DNA from: DASWJZ01 sp963720705
Lineage (GTDB): Bacteria > Pseudomonadota > Alphaproteobacteria > Rhizobiales > Afifellaceae
Direction of reading: 5' to 3'
NCBI GenBank assembly: GCA_963720705.1
Contig: CAVRGJ010000006.1
Coordinates: forward strand, 248,001 to 312,000
DNA length: 64,000 nucleotides
Position numbers and translations under genes: made by a program. The notes under the pieces are model-generated. The model saw only the letters and a list, made by a program, of their open reading frames with translations, was not told the DNA's origin and made no database searches. This document shows, piece by piece, positions 26,764 through 34,843 of this stretch (its first letter is position 1; every line of letters begins with the position of its first letter).

Positions 26764-27039
26764 ATGGCCGAGCATATCCGTCCGCGCGTAAAATACGTGA
26801 TCGGACCCGACGGGAGCCCGCTCACGATCGCCGACTTGCCGTCGACGAACACCAAGCGCTGGGTCATCCGCCGCAAGGCGGAGGTCGTGGCGGCGGTGCG
26901 CGGCGGGCTGCTCAGCCTCGAAGAGGCTTGTGAGCGTTATACGCTGACGGTCGAGGAATTCCTTTCCTGGCAGATGTCGATCGACCAGCACGGCCTGGCC
27001 GGGCTGCGCACGACCAAGATCCAGAAATACCGCAACTGA
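26764..27039 (+). CDS. sciP: CtrA inhibitor SciP (DUF1153 family)
   Basis: SciP is a small DNA-associated protein that blocks CtrA-dependent transcription early in the cell cycle. The 91-residue protein begins MAEHIRPRVKYVIGPDGSPL and contains the helix-turn-helix-like stretch SLEEACERYTLTVEEFLSW. Both are near-invariant in alphaproteobacteria. The length is the family norm. It is a single-gene unit here, 3 kb from ctrA, preceded by a CtrA-like box and a GANTC site. Confidence 0.9.
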   Translation: MAEHIRPRVKYVIGPDGSPLTIADLPSTNTKRWVIRRKAEVVAAVRGGLLSLEEACERYTLTVEEFLSWQMSIDQHGLAGLRTTKIQKYRN

Positions 27040-27149
27040 TCTAGGCTCCTTAGGTCTGCCGCGCCGCGCGTATTTGCAGCGGCACTGCAGTCTTTCCCGC
27101 GCCTCTCGGCCCAAGTAAGGCTGTCGCCGGTAAACGCCGGGCGACGCGA

Positions 27150-28082
27150 ATGACCACGGGCACCCACGAATTCGACGACGATCCGCGAAACGCCGGGATT
27201 CTGATCTCGGTCAACGGCGAATTGAAGCCGCGCGGGGAAGCGATGGTCTCCGTCTTCGATTCCGGCTTCATCCTTGGCGACGGGGTGTGGGAGGGCCTGC
27301 GCGTCCACGACGGGGGGGTCGCATTCCTGGATGAGCATTTCGACCGGCTCTACGAGGGCGCCAAGGCGATCGACATGGAGATCGGCCTCGACCGCGCCGC
27401 CTTGTCCAAGCGCCTTTTCGACTGCCTCGCCGCCAACACGATGCGCGACGGCGTGCATGTCCGCCTGATGGTGACGCGCGGCGTGAAGCGCACGCCCTAC
27501 CAGGATCCGCGCCTGACGATCGGCCCGGCGACGATCGTCATCATCCCCGAATACAAGTTGCCGAAGCCGGAGGTGGTCGAGCACGGCATCGCGCTCTTCA
27601 CCGTCCACGTCCGCCGCACCGGCCCAGCCGAGCAGGATCAGAAGCTCAACTCCCATTCCAAGCTGAACTGCATTCTCGCCTGCATCCAGGCGACGAAGGC
27701 CGGCGCCGACGAAGCGCTGATGCTCGACCCGGCGGGCTTCGTCGCGACCTGCAACTCCACCCACTTCTTCATCGTGCGAAAGGGCGAGCTTTGGACTTCG
27801 CTTCCCGACTACTGCCTCGGCGGAATCACCCGCGGCAATGTCTTGAAGGTGGCACGCGACGCCGGGATACAAGCGCTTGAGAAGCGCTTTTCTCTGACCG
27901 ACGTTTACGGCGCCGACGAGGCCTTCGTGACCGGCACCTTCGCCGGCCTTGTTCCGGTCAAAAGTGTCGACGGGCGCGTCATCGGTGCGCCCAATGCGCG
28001 CCCCATCACGGACAAGCTTCGCGCGCTTTATCTCGCGCTCGTCGAACGATCGCTGACGCCGATCAAGAAGGATTCCGCATGA
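27150..28082 (+). CDS. PLP-dependent class IV aminotransferase (BCAT/DAAT fold)
   Basis: This 310-residue fold-type IV PLP enzyme is related to branched-chain and D-amino acid aminotransferases and to aminodeoxychorismate lyase. The Schiff-base lysine is K171 in NSHSKLNC, and the cofactor region GFVATCNSTHFFIV and GGITRGNVLKVA follow. The substrate is not clear. Its stop overlaps the GNAT gene and a sulfotransferase-like gene follows, so the three form an operon. A plant protein family joins related P-loop and aminotransferase domains, which suggests a functional link. Confidence 0.8.
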   Translation: MTTGTHEFDDDPRNAGILISVNGELKPRGEAMVSVFDSGFILGDGVWEGLRVHDGGVAFLDEHFDRLYEGAKAIDMEIGLDRAALSKRLFDCLAANTMRDGVHVRLMVTRGVKRTPYQDPRLTIGPATIVIIPEYKLPKPEVVEHGIALFTVHVRRTGPAEQDQKLNSHSKLNCILACIQATKAGADEALMLDPAGFVATCNSTHFFIVRKGELWTSLPDYCLGGITRGNVLKVARDAGIQALEKRFSLTDVYGADEAFVTGTFAGLVPVKSVDGRVIGAPNARPITDKLRALYLALVERSLTPIKKDSA

Positions 28083-28387
28083 AGATCGACCCGAGATCGA
28101 TCACACTGCAGGGCGGCAACGGCAGTGAGCATGGCCGCTATATCTATCGCTTCGAGGATGGCAGCGAGGCCGAGTTGACCTTCTTCGAGCGTCCGAAGGG
28201 CCTCGTCACCATCGACCACACCGAGACGCCGCCGAAGCACCGTGGCCAACGCATCGCCGAGGCGCTGGTCGCGCGCGCCGTCGTCGACTTTCGCGCCGCC
28301 GGCCGGAAGGTGATCCCCGCTTGCCCTTACGCCTACAAGAGGTTCAGGGAGCATCCCGAGTGGGGCGACGTCCTCCACCGGCGATGA
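28079..28387 (+). CDS. GNAT-family N-acetyltransferase, short YidJ/COG2388 type
   Basis: The 102-residue protein has the compact fold of the COG2388 acetyltransferases, with acetyl-CoA loop HRGQRIAEALVARAVVDF and the conserved ending IPACPYAYKRFREHPEW. Its ATG overlaps the aminotransferase stop in ATGA, so the genes are translationally coupled. The acceptor is unknown; the operon context suggests an amino-acid-like compound. Confidence 0.8.
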   Translation: MKIDPRSITLQGGNGSEHGRYIYRFEDGSEAELTFFERPKGLVTIDHTETPPKHRGQRIAEALVARAVVDFRAAGRKVIPACPYAYKRFREHPEWGDVLHRR

Positions 28388-28394
28388 AGCCGGG

Positions 28395-29135
28395 ATGAGC
28401 GACGCGGGCGATCCCGTGCGTATCGCCATGTGGTCGGGGCCGCGCAACCTCTCGACCGCGCTGATGCGCGCCTTCGGAAACCGTCCCGACTGCGCCGTCT
28501 CCGACGAGCCTTTCTACGCCGCCTATCTGAAGCTTTCCGGCGCTGCGCATCCGATGCGCGACGACGTCCTCCGCCGCCACGAGACAGACTGGCGGAAGGT
28601 CGCAGAGGCGCTCACCGGAGCTCCGCCCGGCGGTAGAAAGCTATGGTACCAGAAACACATGACGCATCACATGCTGCCCGAGATCGGGCGCGATTGGATG
28701 CGCGCCTGTCGCCACGCTTTTCTGATCCGTCATCCGGCGCGCGTGCTCGCTTCCTACGCCGCGAAGCGCGAAGCCGTCGCGGTCGCCGACATCGGCTTTG
28801 TCGAGCAGGAAGCACTGTTTCAGGAGGCCGGTGCGATTGCGGGTAGGCCACCGCCGGTGGTCGACGCCGACACCCTTCTCGCCGATCCGAGGCGCGTGCT
28901 CGGAGCGCTCTGCGGCGCGCTAGCGATCCCGTTCAGCGAGAAGATGCTCGCCTGGCCCGCGGGCCCTCGCGACACCGACGGGGTATGGGCGGCACATTGG
29001 TACGACGCGGTGAACCGCTCGACCGGCTTCGGGTCTCCGCGCCCCATGCCGGAGCTTACCGACCCGCATCTCCTACGGCTCGAAGCCGAGGCCCTGCCGA
29101 TCTACGAGCGACTTGCGGCGCACGCGCTGGCTTGA
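28395..29135 (+). CDS. P-loop sulfotransferase-like protein
   Basis: The 246-residue protein has the N-terminal PAPS-type loop IAMWSGPRNLSTALMRAF near residues 10-27 and a second conserved segment HAFLIRHPARVLASYAAKRE. Both are typical of the sulfotransferase superfamily. It follows the GNAT gene by seven bases. Related proteins occur beside or fused to class IV aminotransferases. Whether it transfers sulfate is not shown; the acceptor is unknown. Confidence 0.72.
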   Translation: MSDAGDPVRIAMWSGPRNLSTALMRAFGNRPDCAVSDEPFYAAYLKLSGAAHPMRDDVLRRHETDWRKVAEALTGAPPGGRKLWYQKHMTHHMLPEIGRDWMRACRHAFLIRHPARVLASYAAKREAVAVADIGFVEQEALFQEAGAIAGRPPPVVDADTLLADPRRVLGALCGALAIPFSEKMLAWPAGPRDTDGVWAAHWYDAVNRSTGFGSPRPMPELTDPHLLRLEAEALPIYERLAAHALA

Positions 29136-29147
29136 AGAGATTGCGCG

Positions 29148-29519
29148 TCAGCTCGCGACGCGGTTGGCGTGGCGGCCGCCGTCCTGCGCCGTGTCGCGCT
29201 CGAGCTTCTCCTCCTCGCGCTCAAGCTCCGCCAAGGCGAGGTCGAGCGCGGCTTTCGCGGTATCCAGCTGCCCGCTCAGTTCCGCCACCGAAGCGTCGAG
29301 ATTGGCGCGCCGCGCCTTCGCTGCGCGAGCGAAGGTCGAGTACGCGAAATGCTTGTCGTCTTCGATGCCGGTGCGGCGGTGCTCGGCGGCGATCTCGAGA
29401 TCGAGGTCGGAGATCATGCGCCCGAACTCCTCGATCATGGTCTCGATCTGGCCGACTTGTCTTCGACGTTCCTCGACCTGGAAGCGCATCATGCGCACAG
29501 CAGAGTCTCGTGACTTCAT
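29148..29519 (-). CDS. fliJ: FliJ-like flagellar export chaperone
   Basis: The 123-residue protein is almost entirely helical with long coiled-coil heptads. It begins MKSRDSAVRMMRFQVEERRR and has EDDKHFAYSTFARAAKARR in the middle. This matches the FliJ-like protein that sits beside ctrA in Rhizobiales. FliJ stimulates the flagellar export ATPase FliI. No fliI or other flagellar gene is in the window, so it may be a conserved orphan. The ATG at 29519 gives the normal N-terminus. It is divergent from ctrA. Confidence 0.75.
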   Translation of the reverse strand: MKSRDSAVRMMRFQVEERRRQVGQIETMIEEFGRMISDLDLEIAAEHRRTGIEDDKHFAYSTFARAAKARRANLDASVAELSGQLDTAKAALDLALAELEREEEKLERDTAQDGGRHANRVAS

Positions 29520-29939
29520 ACGCAGTACTCCCCCAAAGCCCCGAGGTCCGCCAAACATTCGGCGATCCCTGTTCGACCCGTTGGCTTCTGCCCGCAGGCG
29601 GTAACGTTTCGTTTACGGGTCGCATTAATCATGGAGGAGAGGATTTAAGGCGGGGTAAATCGCACCGTTCGCGCCGATCGATGCCAGATGCATCGCCGCC
29701 GCGCCGATCGCGGAATTCCCTTAGCCAGAGAAGTTGAACGCAGCGCGGGACGAGGGTCGGCTCGGATTCAAGAATGGATTCAAGAGTCTATCAAGGAAAC
29801 TTCAGAGTGTCCGCTTGCCGGCGCCGAACAGAATCTGTTAACCATTCCACGATAGCGTGTGCGTCGGATTTGATCTGGCTCGCTGCGGCGTGGTCGAGGG
29901 TGGCGGTGTCCGCAACAAAGGGCTGACAAGGGGATTGGG
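29520..29939 (+). promoter_or_regulatory. Regulatory region of ctrA (420 bases without a gene)
   Basis: Four GANTC sites (29765-29769, 29777-29781, 29784-29788, 29831-29835) cluster within 71 bases. A TTAACCAT half-site for CtrA follows at 29838-29845. GANTC is methylated by CcrM in alphaproteobacteria, and the methylation state of the ctrA promoter controls its timing in Caulobacter. The upstream part of this region also has to hold the fliJ promoter. No other gene is seen in it. Confidence 0.7.
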
Positions 29940-30641
29940 ATGCGGGTCCTTCTGATCGAAGACGACGGCGCCACCGCGCAATCGATCGAGTTGATGCTGA
30001 AGTCCGAGAACTTCAATGTCTACATCACCGATCTTGGCGAAGAGGGCGTCGACCTCGGCAAGCTCTACGACTACGACATCATCCTTCTCGATCTGAACCT
30101 TCCCGACATGTCGGGCTACGACGTCTTGAAGACGCTGCGCGTCGCCAAGGTGAAGACGCCGATCCTGATCCTCTCCGGCCTCGGCGGCATCGAGGACAAG
30201 GTGCGCGGCCTCGGCTTCGGCGCCGACGACTACATGACCAAGCCTTTCCACAAGGACGAGCTGGTCGCCCGCATCAATGCAATCGTGCGCCGCTCCAAAG
30301 GCCATGCCCAGTCGGTGATCCAGACCGGCGATCTACGCGTCAACCTCGACACCAAGACCGTCGAGGTGAACGGCAGCCGTGTCCACCTGACCGGCAAGGA
30401 GTACCAGATGCTGGAGCTCCTTTCGCTTCGCAAAGGCACGACGCTGACCAAGGAAATGTTCTTGAACCACCTCTATGGCGGCATGGACGAGCCGGAGCTG
30501 AAGATCATCGACGTCTTCATCTGCAAGCTTCGGAAGAAGCTCGCTGCCGCGACCGACGGCAAGAACTACATCGAGACCGTATGGGGCCGTGGCTACGTGT
30601 TGCGCGAGCCCGACGAAGAGGAATTGCGCGAGATCGCCTAA
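29940..30641 (+). CDS. ctrA: Cell-cycle master response regulator CtrA
   Basis: CtrA is the essential cell-cycle and envelope regulator of alphaproteobacteria. The 233-residue protein has an N-terminal receiver (phospho-acceptor Asp51 in IILLDLNLPDMSGYDVLKTL) and a C-terminal OmpR-type winged helix. The segment HLYGGMDEPELKIIDVFICK is diagnostic for CtrA. A very strong bidirectional terminator follows. Its phosphorelay partner ChpT is encoded 1 kb downstream, and its antagonist SciP 3 kb upstream. The upstream region has clustered CcrM sites and a CtrA half-site, which fits autoregulation. Confidence 0.97.
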   Translation: MRVLLIEDDGATAQSIELMLKSENFNVYITDLGEEGVDLGKLYDYDIILLDLNLPDMSGYDVLKTLRVAKVKTPILILSGLGGIEDKVRGLGFGADDYMTKPFHKDELVARINAIVRRSKGHAQSVIQTGDLRVNLDTKTVEVNGSRVHLTGKEYQMLELLSLRKGTTLTKEMFLNHLYGGMDEPELKIIDVFICKLRKKLAAATDGKNYIETVWGRGYVLREPDEEELREIA

Positions 30642-30673
30642 GCGGCGATCCGCACCCGCTTCCCTTCTAAGCA

Positions 30674-30703
30674 AAAGGCCGGCCCTGGGGCCGGCCTTTC
30701 TCT
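30674..30703. terminator. Bidirectional intrinsic terminator between ctrA and a CheY-like gene
   Basis: A perfect 12-base-pair stem (AAAGGCCGGCCC with GGGCCGGCCTTT) has a two-base loop and is followed by a T-rich run (TCTCTTT). A-rich bases on the other side give the same shape on the minus strand. It lies between two converging genes, so it probably ends both transcripts. Confidence 0.88.
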
Positions 30704-30725
30704 TTGGTCCGCCGCGTGAACTGCC

Positions 30726-31091
30726 TCAGACCAGCCCCGCCTCGGCGAAAGGCCGCATGAAACTCTCGCGATCGAACGGCTTCATGATGTGCACGTCGGC
30801 GCCGCTGCGCATGGCGCGCGCGACGTTGTCCGGATCGTTTTCGGAGGTCAGATACATGACCGTCGGCTGCGCGCCGCCCGGCAACGCGCGGAGCTTGGTC
30901 AGGAACTTCATCACGTCGCCGTCCGGCATCTGCCAGTCGACCACGACGCAGTCCGGCATCTCGGTCCGGCAGAGATCGATCGCGTCTGCGCGCGTCTCCG
31001 CCTCGCTGGCACGGATATTCGCCTCTTCCAGAATCTTGCGCGCGACCTTCCGGATCGAGCTTGAGTCATCGACGATGAGACAATGCTTCAT
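30726..31091 (-). CDS. Single-domain CheY-like response regulator
   Basis: The 121-residue protein is a stand-alone receiver domain with acidic residues D8-D9 and phospho-acceptor D52 (CVVVDWQMPDGDVM). The signature lysine lies in ADVHIMKPFDRESF. There is no output domain. In Rhizobiales this type of receiver sits beside chpT, and it lies here between ctrA and chpT. It may act in the CckA-ChpT phosphorelay or in chemotaxis. It should not be called DivK or CpdR without phylogeny. Confidence 0.8.
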   Translation of the reverse strand: MKHCLIVDDSSSIRKVARKILEEANIRASEAETRADAIDLCRTEMPDCVVVDWQMPDGDVMKFLTKLRALPGGAQPTVMYLTSENDPDNVARAMRSGADVHIMKPFDRESFMRPFAEAGLV

Positions 31092-31275
31092 GGGAAACCC
31101 ACCCCGCTTGACGCCTTCGCCGCCGCTTCATTTGCGGCAATCTTGAGCGAAGGTTTTAGCGAGATCGGGTTACGCCGCGGTCAAGGAGCGTCGTTAAGAG
31201 ACCGCGCCGCGCAAAAGGCAAAGCCGAACGAGGGCGTTAGCGGCTCGGCAAGGTTTTGGCCAGCGCCGCGGCTTT

Positions 31276-31917
31276 TCAAGTCACCGGCCGGGCGGCGAGG
31301 ACGACGCGGTTTTCCTCCTGCGTGGCCGTAACTCCCATCTTCGCCTCTTTGGCCAGGAGCGCGGCATAGAGCGGCTGCACGGCGTGCGCGTCGAGCGGAT
31401 TGGGCATCGCCCCTTCCGCGATCACCTCCTTCACCCCGGCGGGAAGCTTGGCGCGGTCGCCCTCGGCGACCACCCGTATCACCGTCTCTCCGCCCTCACG
31501 CTCGGCGGCGACGGTGATCGTGCCGCCGCGCGCGGCCGAGTTCAGCGCGATGATCAGGAGGTTCAGAAGAAGCTTCGCCTCCGCCTTCGGCAGGAGCCCG
31601 GGCTTGACCTGCCAGTCGAGCGTCGGCTTCTCCCGCTCCATGAAGGCGGCGGCGCAGCGGCCCGCGTCGACCATGTCGATCTCGGCTCCTGCGCTCCCCG
31701 AGGCGCCGAAGGCGAGCCTTGAGAATTGCAGCTTCGCGCTCGCCTGGCGGGCGCTCTTCTGGACCAGATCCCGCGCGAACTCGCGCATGGATTCGTCCTT
31801 TTCCTCCTCCAGCACTTCGAGCCCGTTCACGATCGCCCCGACCGGCGAGATTATGTCGTGGCAGACGCGGCTCGCGACGAGCGCGGCAAGCTCAAGCGGG
31901 TCGATCTTTTCGGTCAT
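31276..31917 (-). CDS. chpT: Histidine phosphotransferase ChpT
   Basis: ChpT carries phosphate from CckA to CtrA and CpdR. The 213-residue protein starts with the dimerisation helix and the phospho-histidine in LVASRVCHDIISPVGAIVN. A degenerate HATPase-like domain follows (LLLNLLIIALNSAARGGTI). The ATG at 31917 (MTEKIDPLELAAL) is the family start; the longer frame is spurious. Its location with ctrA supports the assignment. Confidence 0.88.
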   Translation of the reverse strand: MTEKIDPLELAALVASRVCHDIISPVGAIVNGLEVLEEEKDESMREFARDLVQKSARQASAKLQFSRLAFGASGSAGAEIDMVDAGRCAAAFMEREKPTLDWQVKPGLLPKAEAKLLLNLLIIALNSAARGGTITVAAEREGGETVIRVVAEGDRAKLPAGVKEVIAEGAMPNPLDAHAVQPLYAALLAKEAKMGVTATQEENRVVLAARPVT

Positions 31918-32053
31918 GCGGGTCGCGACGCTCGCCCCAAGAACGGTCGAAAACGAGGTAGGGGGCGCAGACTCACATGAGACGCGCCCTATCGGCCATG
32001 GCTTACAGGCCGCCTTCGCCCGTGCCAAGCCGTCGTTCGCGCAGGCCTCCACC

Positions 32054-32068
32054 TTAACGCGACATTTA
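32054..32068 (+). promoter_or_regulatory. Candidate CtrA box upstream of eipA
   Basis: TTAA, seven bases, then TTTA matches the CtrA consensus TTAA-N7-TTAA with one mismatch, about 80 bases before the eipA start. Brucella eipA is reported to be directly activated by CtrA, so the position is consistent with conserved control. Confidence 0.45.
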
Positions 32069-32147
32069 CCTTGGCGCGCAAACTGTAGAAGGCCCAGAAT
32101 CGCGCTTCTCCGGGCCCATCGAAATCAGCCGAGGCGAGTGACCGTCC

Positions 32148-32738
32148 ATGGCCTTTTCCCGCATGTTTTGCAGACTCTTCGCCGCCGGGACGCTGCTTGC
32201 AGCGACCTTCGGTCCGGCCTTTGCCGCCGCGCCGGCCAATGAAACCTATTCGGCCCAGGAGATCGTCGACGCCGGCCACCGCTTCTTCGGCGAGGTATCG
32301 GGAGGGCTCGCCACACTGGTTGAGAAGGCCGTCTCCCGCTACGGCCTCCCGAACGGCTACATCATCGGCCAGGAGGGCTCCGGCGCCATCATCGGCGGCG
32401 TGCGCTACGGAGATGGCTTCCTCTTCACCAAGATGGAGGGCCGCCGCCAGGTCTACTGGCAGGGCCCGTCGATCGGCTGGGACTTCGGCGGTGACGGCAA
32501 TCGGACCATGATGCTCGTCTACGACCTGCCGAATTCGCTTGCGATCTACCGCCGCTACGGTGGCGTCAACGGCTCCGCCTATTTGGTCGCCGGCCTCGGC
32601 ATGACGGTGCTCGCCAACTCCGAAACGCCGAACGCCACGGTCTACGTGGTGCCGATCAGGAGTGGCGTCGGGGCGCGACTCGGCATCAATATCGGCTACC
32701 TGAAGTTCACGGCGCGGCCGACCTGGAATCCCTTCTGA
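32148..32738 (+). CDS. eipA: Envelope integrity protein A (DUF1134)
   Basis: The 196-residue protein has an N-terminal signal peptide (LFAAGTLLAATFGPAFA) and a DUF1134 domain with FGEVSGGLATLVEKAVSRYG and YWQGPSIGWDFGGDGNR. EipA is a periplasmic envelope-stress protein, needed for envelope integrity and virulence in Brucella abortus. The ATG start is consistent with the signal peptide. It stands alone, downstream of chpT in opposite orientation, with a CtrA-like box in its promoter. Confidence 0.87.
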   Translation: MAFSRMFCRLFAAGTLLAATFGPAFAAAPANETYSAQEIVDAGHRFFGEVSGGLATLVEKAVSRYGLPNGYIIGQEGSGAIIGGVRYGDGFLFTKMEGRRQVYWQGPSIGWDFGGDGNRTMMLVYDLPNSLAIYRRYGGVNGSAYLVAGLGMTVLANSETPNATVYVVPIRSGVGARLGINIGYLKFTARPTWNPF

Positions 32739-32892
32739 TGCTTTTTCGGGCACAGGCAGCGTGCCCGATTCGTCACACCTTGCAGGGATTTGACGCTATC
32801 GGACCGGAATTTCCCGAGACCGCACGCGAGCTTCTGTTGCCGGCGGGTATTCCCGCTTATACTGCCGCAAGGGTGGCGTAGCGGAGCCGTCA

Positions 32893-33915
32893 ATGATCCA
32901 GTCGGCCATGATCTTCGCCCTCGGCTTCTTCGTAAGCGGGCTGGCATGGCTCGCCTTTTCGGTTGCGCTCGTGCGTCGGACGCGGCGCCTGACCGAACGT
33001 CGGTTGCTTGCCGGCATCGCTATGCGACGGGCCGAGTTCGAGAGCGAGCGCGACGAATTGCGCGCACGCCATGCCGTGCAGATGCACCGGCTGGAGCGTG
33101 AGGTGAGTCATGTCCTCGACATGGCGACCTCTTATCGTCTCGAAGCCGACCTGAAAGAGCGCGATCTGATGAACGCGCAGGCGGAACTGGTCGCCGACGC
33201 GGAAGATTTCCACGACATCGAGAGGCGCCTCGGGGCCGAACGCGAACTCGTGCAGGACCTCGAGCGGCGACACGCCGAGGCCGGCGCCGCCCTTCGCGCC
33301 GCCCAGCATGCGCTGAAGCTCGAAACGAAACGGCGGGCCAGCGCCGAGGAAACGCTCGACGAGGCGTCCGTGCTTGCCGATCAGCGGCGGCTCGCGGTGG
33401 TCGCGCTCCGCGCCGAGAACGACACGCTCCGCGCCCGCCTCGGCGAGGAGCCGGGCTCGCCGGTGCCCTACGAGGTCGAGGAGGTGAAACTGCCCCGCGC
33501 CTTTACCGGTCGCGACGTTGCGGAGGGAGCGGTCGCCGAGACGCCGGAGCCGCAGCACGGCGGCAGCGTCGTGCCGCTGCCGACGCGTCCGAAACACGTG
33601 GCAACCGAATCGCCCGACCAATCCGTCGCCGTCGTCGTCGAGGCGACGCGCGACCTGCAGCGGATCGCCGATCAGGCGAACGTCGAGCCCGAGGTAGCCA
33701 TGGAGTCCGACGAGGCGGCCTCGCGACCGCGCATGCCGGCCGCGACCGCGCCGGCCGCCGCCAATGTCGGCGAGCTCGTCGCGCTTCGTATCGCGCCGGA
33801 GAGCAGCAAGGCGAAACCGGAGGAAGCCGTTTCGGGCAATGCCGAGAACCGTTTCTTTGCCGCGCTTGCCGAAATCCGGGCGCTGAAGCGCGCGGCCAAT
33901 CAGGCCGGCGAATAG
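32893..33915 (+). CDS. Membrane-anchored coiled-coil protein of unknown function
   Basis: The 340-residue protein has one N-terminal transmembrane helix (MIFALGFFVSGLAWLAFSVAL) and then a charged coiled-coil region from about residue 30 to 195. A proline/alanine-rich low-complexity tail follows, ending LAEIRALKRAANQAG. I do not recognise the family. The layout resembles division or envelope scaffold proteins, and the location after the CtrA block and eipA makes an envelope role plausible. That is only context. Confidence 0.7.
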   Translation: MIQSAMIFALGFFVSGLAWLAFSVALVRRTRRLTERRLLAGIAMRRAEFESERDELRARHAVQMHRLEREVSHVLDMATSYRLEADLKERDLMNAQAELVADAEDFHDIERRLGAERELVQDLERRHAEAGAALRAAQHALKLETKRRASAEETLDEASVLADQRRLAVVALRAENDTLRARLGEEPGSPVPYEVEEVKLPRAFTGRDVAEGAVAETPEPQHGGSVVPLPTRPKHVATESPDQSVAVVVEATRDLQRIADQANVEPEVAMESDEAASRPRMPAATAPAAANVGELVALRIAPESSKAKPEEAVSGNAENRFFAALAEIRALKRAANQAGE

Positions 33916-33935
33916 CAGGACGCACGATCCCGCGC

Positions 33936-34733
33936 TCAGGGATCCGTCCAGTGCCTTCTGAGCTTCTCTCCGATCTGGCAGTCGATACGCGGTTCCGGCT
34001 CGTCGAATGCCGCCTGCCGGACTTTCGGCTCGCCGCCGGCAATCTCAAGCACCAGCTTGCGGCGGATCGCCTCGGCGATCCCTTCGATGCTATCGACCTT
34101 TACTAGGAAGGCGCCCGGCCCGCCGATGACGCAATCCTCGTAATAGACGTCGAGGTTAGGAATCGAGTAGCCGCCGAAGAAGTCGGCGTGGATCATGATC
34201 GGCAGGCCGTTGATGGTGACGCCGCGCCGAAGCACCGCTTCGCGCGCTTGCAGCACCGGGTAGCCCATATTGTTGGGACCGTCGCCGGAGACGTCGATCA
34301 CTTGCCGGTCGCTGCGAAATCCGTTCCCGTCGAAGAGGCTCAGTGAAAAGAGAAGCGCGCTCGATATCGACGTGCCGTGCAGGTAGGAGAGCGGCACCGA
34401 GGCAATTCTGTCGGCAAGCGCCTTCGCCGTATCCGCGCCATCGACGAGCGTCCACGGGGCGATGACCTGCTGCACGCCGGGGCCGGCCCATTCGGCGTAG
34501 GTGACGGCGATGCGGCCGAGGTAACCCTCGCGGATCGCTTCCAGCACGTCGGGGTGCTGGAGGGCGGCGAGATAGCCTTGCTTTTGGAGCTCCTGCTCGG
34601 CTGGGTCCATGGAGCGGGACACATCGACCGCGAGCACCAGCTCAAGGTCGACGTCGATGTCCTCAGCCGCTGCCGACCCGCTCGCCAGGGCGACGCAGGC
34701 GACGCCGGCAAAGAGCGCCTTTCGGAACCGCAC
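33936..34733 (-). CDS. DUF1194 / von Willebrand factor A domain protein, exported
   Basis: The 265-residue protein has a signal peptide (AGVACVALASGSAAAE) and a VWA domain with the metal-binding motif DVSRSMDPAEQELQKQGY. Later come the DUF1194 features VIDVSGDGPNN and LDVYYEDCVIGGPGAFLV. It is probably periplasmic and binds a metal-dependent partner. The function of DUF1194 is unknown. The start is a GTG at 34733. No partner gene is adjacent. Confidence 0.8.
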   Translation of the reverse strand: MRFRKALFAGVACVALASGSAAAEDIDVDLELVLAVDVSRSMDPAEQELQKQGYLAALQHPDVLEAIREGYLGRIAVTYAEWAGPGVQQVIAPWTLVDGADTAKALADRIASVPLSYLHGTSISSALLFSLSLFDGNGFRSDRQVIDVSGDGPNNMGYPVLQAREAVLRRGVTINGLPIMIHADFFGGYSIPNLDVYYEDCVIGGPGAFLVKVDSIEGIAEAIRRKLVLEIAGGEPKVRQAAFDEPEPRIDCQIGEKLRRHWTDP

Positions 34734-34843
34734 CGCCTTCGCCTCCGCGGCTTCGACGAAGCCATTGTGGACCGAGAATCAGGGATTGCCGAGGGACACG
34801 TTGGCCTAAGACTACAATCCGCCGTGATGCGAAGTGGCGCGCC

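Noticed and set aside
29625..29648. Full CtrA box from two TTAA elements upstream of ctrA
   Set aside because: The spacing is 20 bases from start to start; the CtrA box needs 11.
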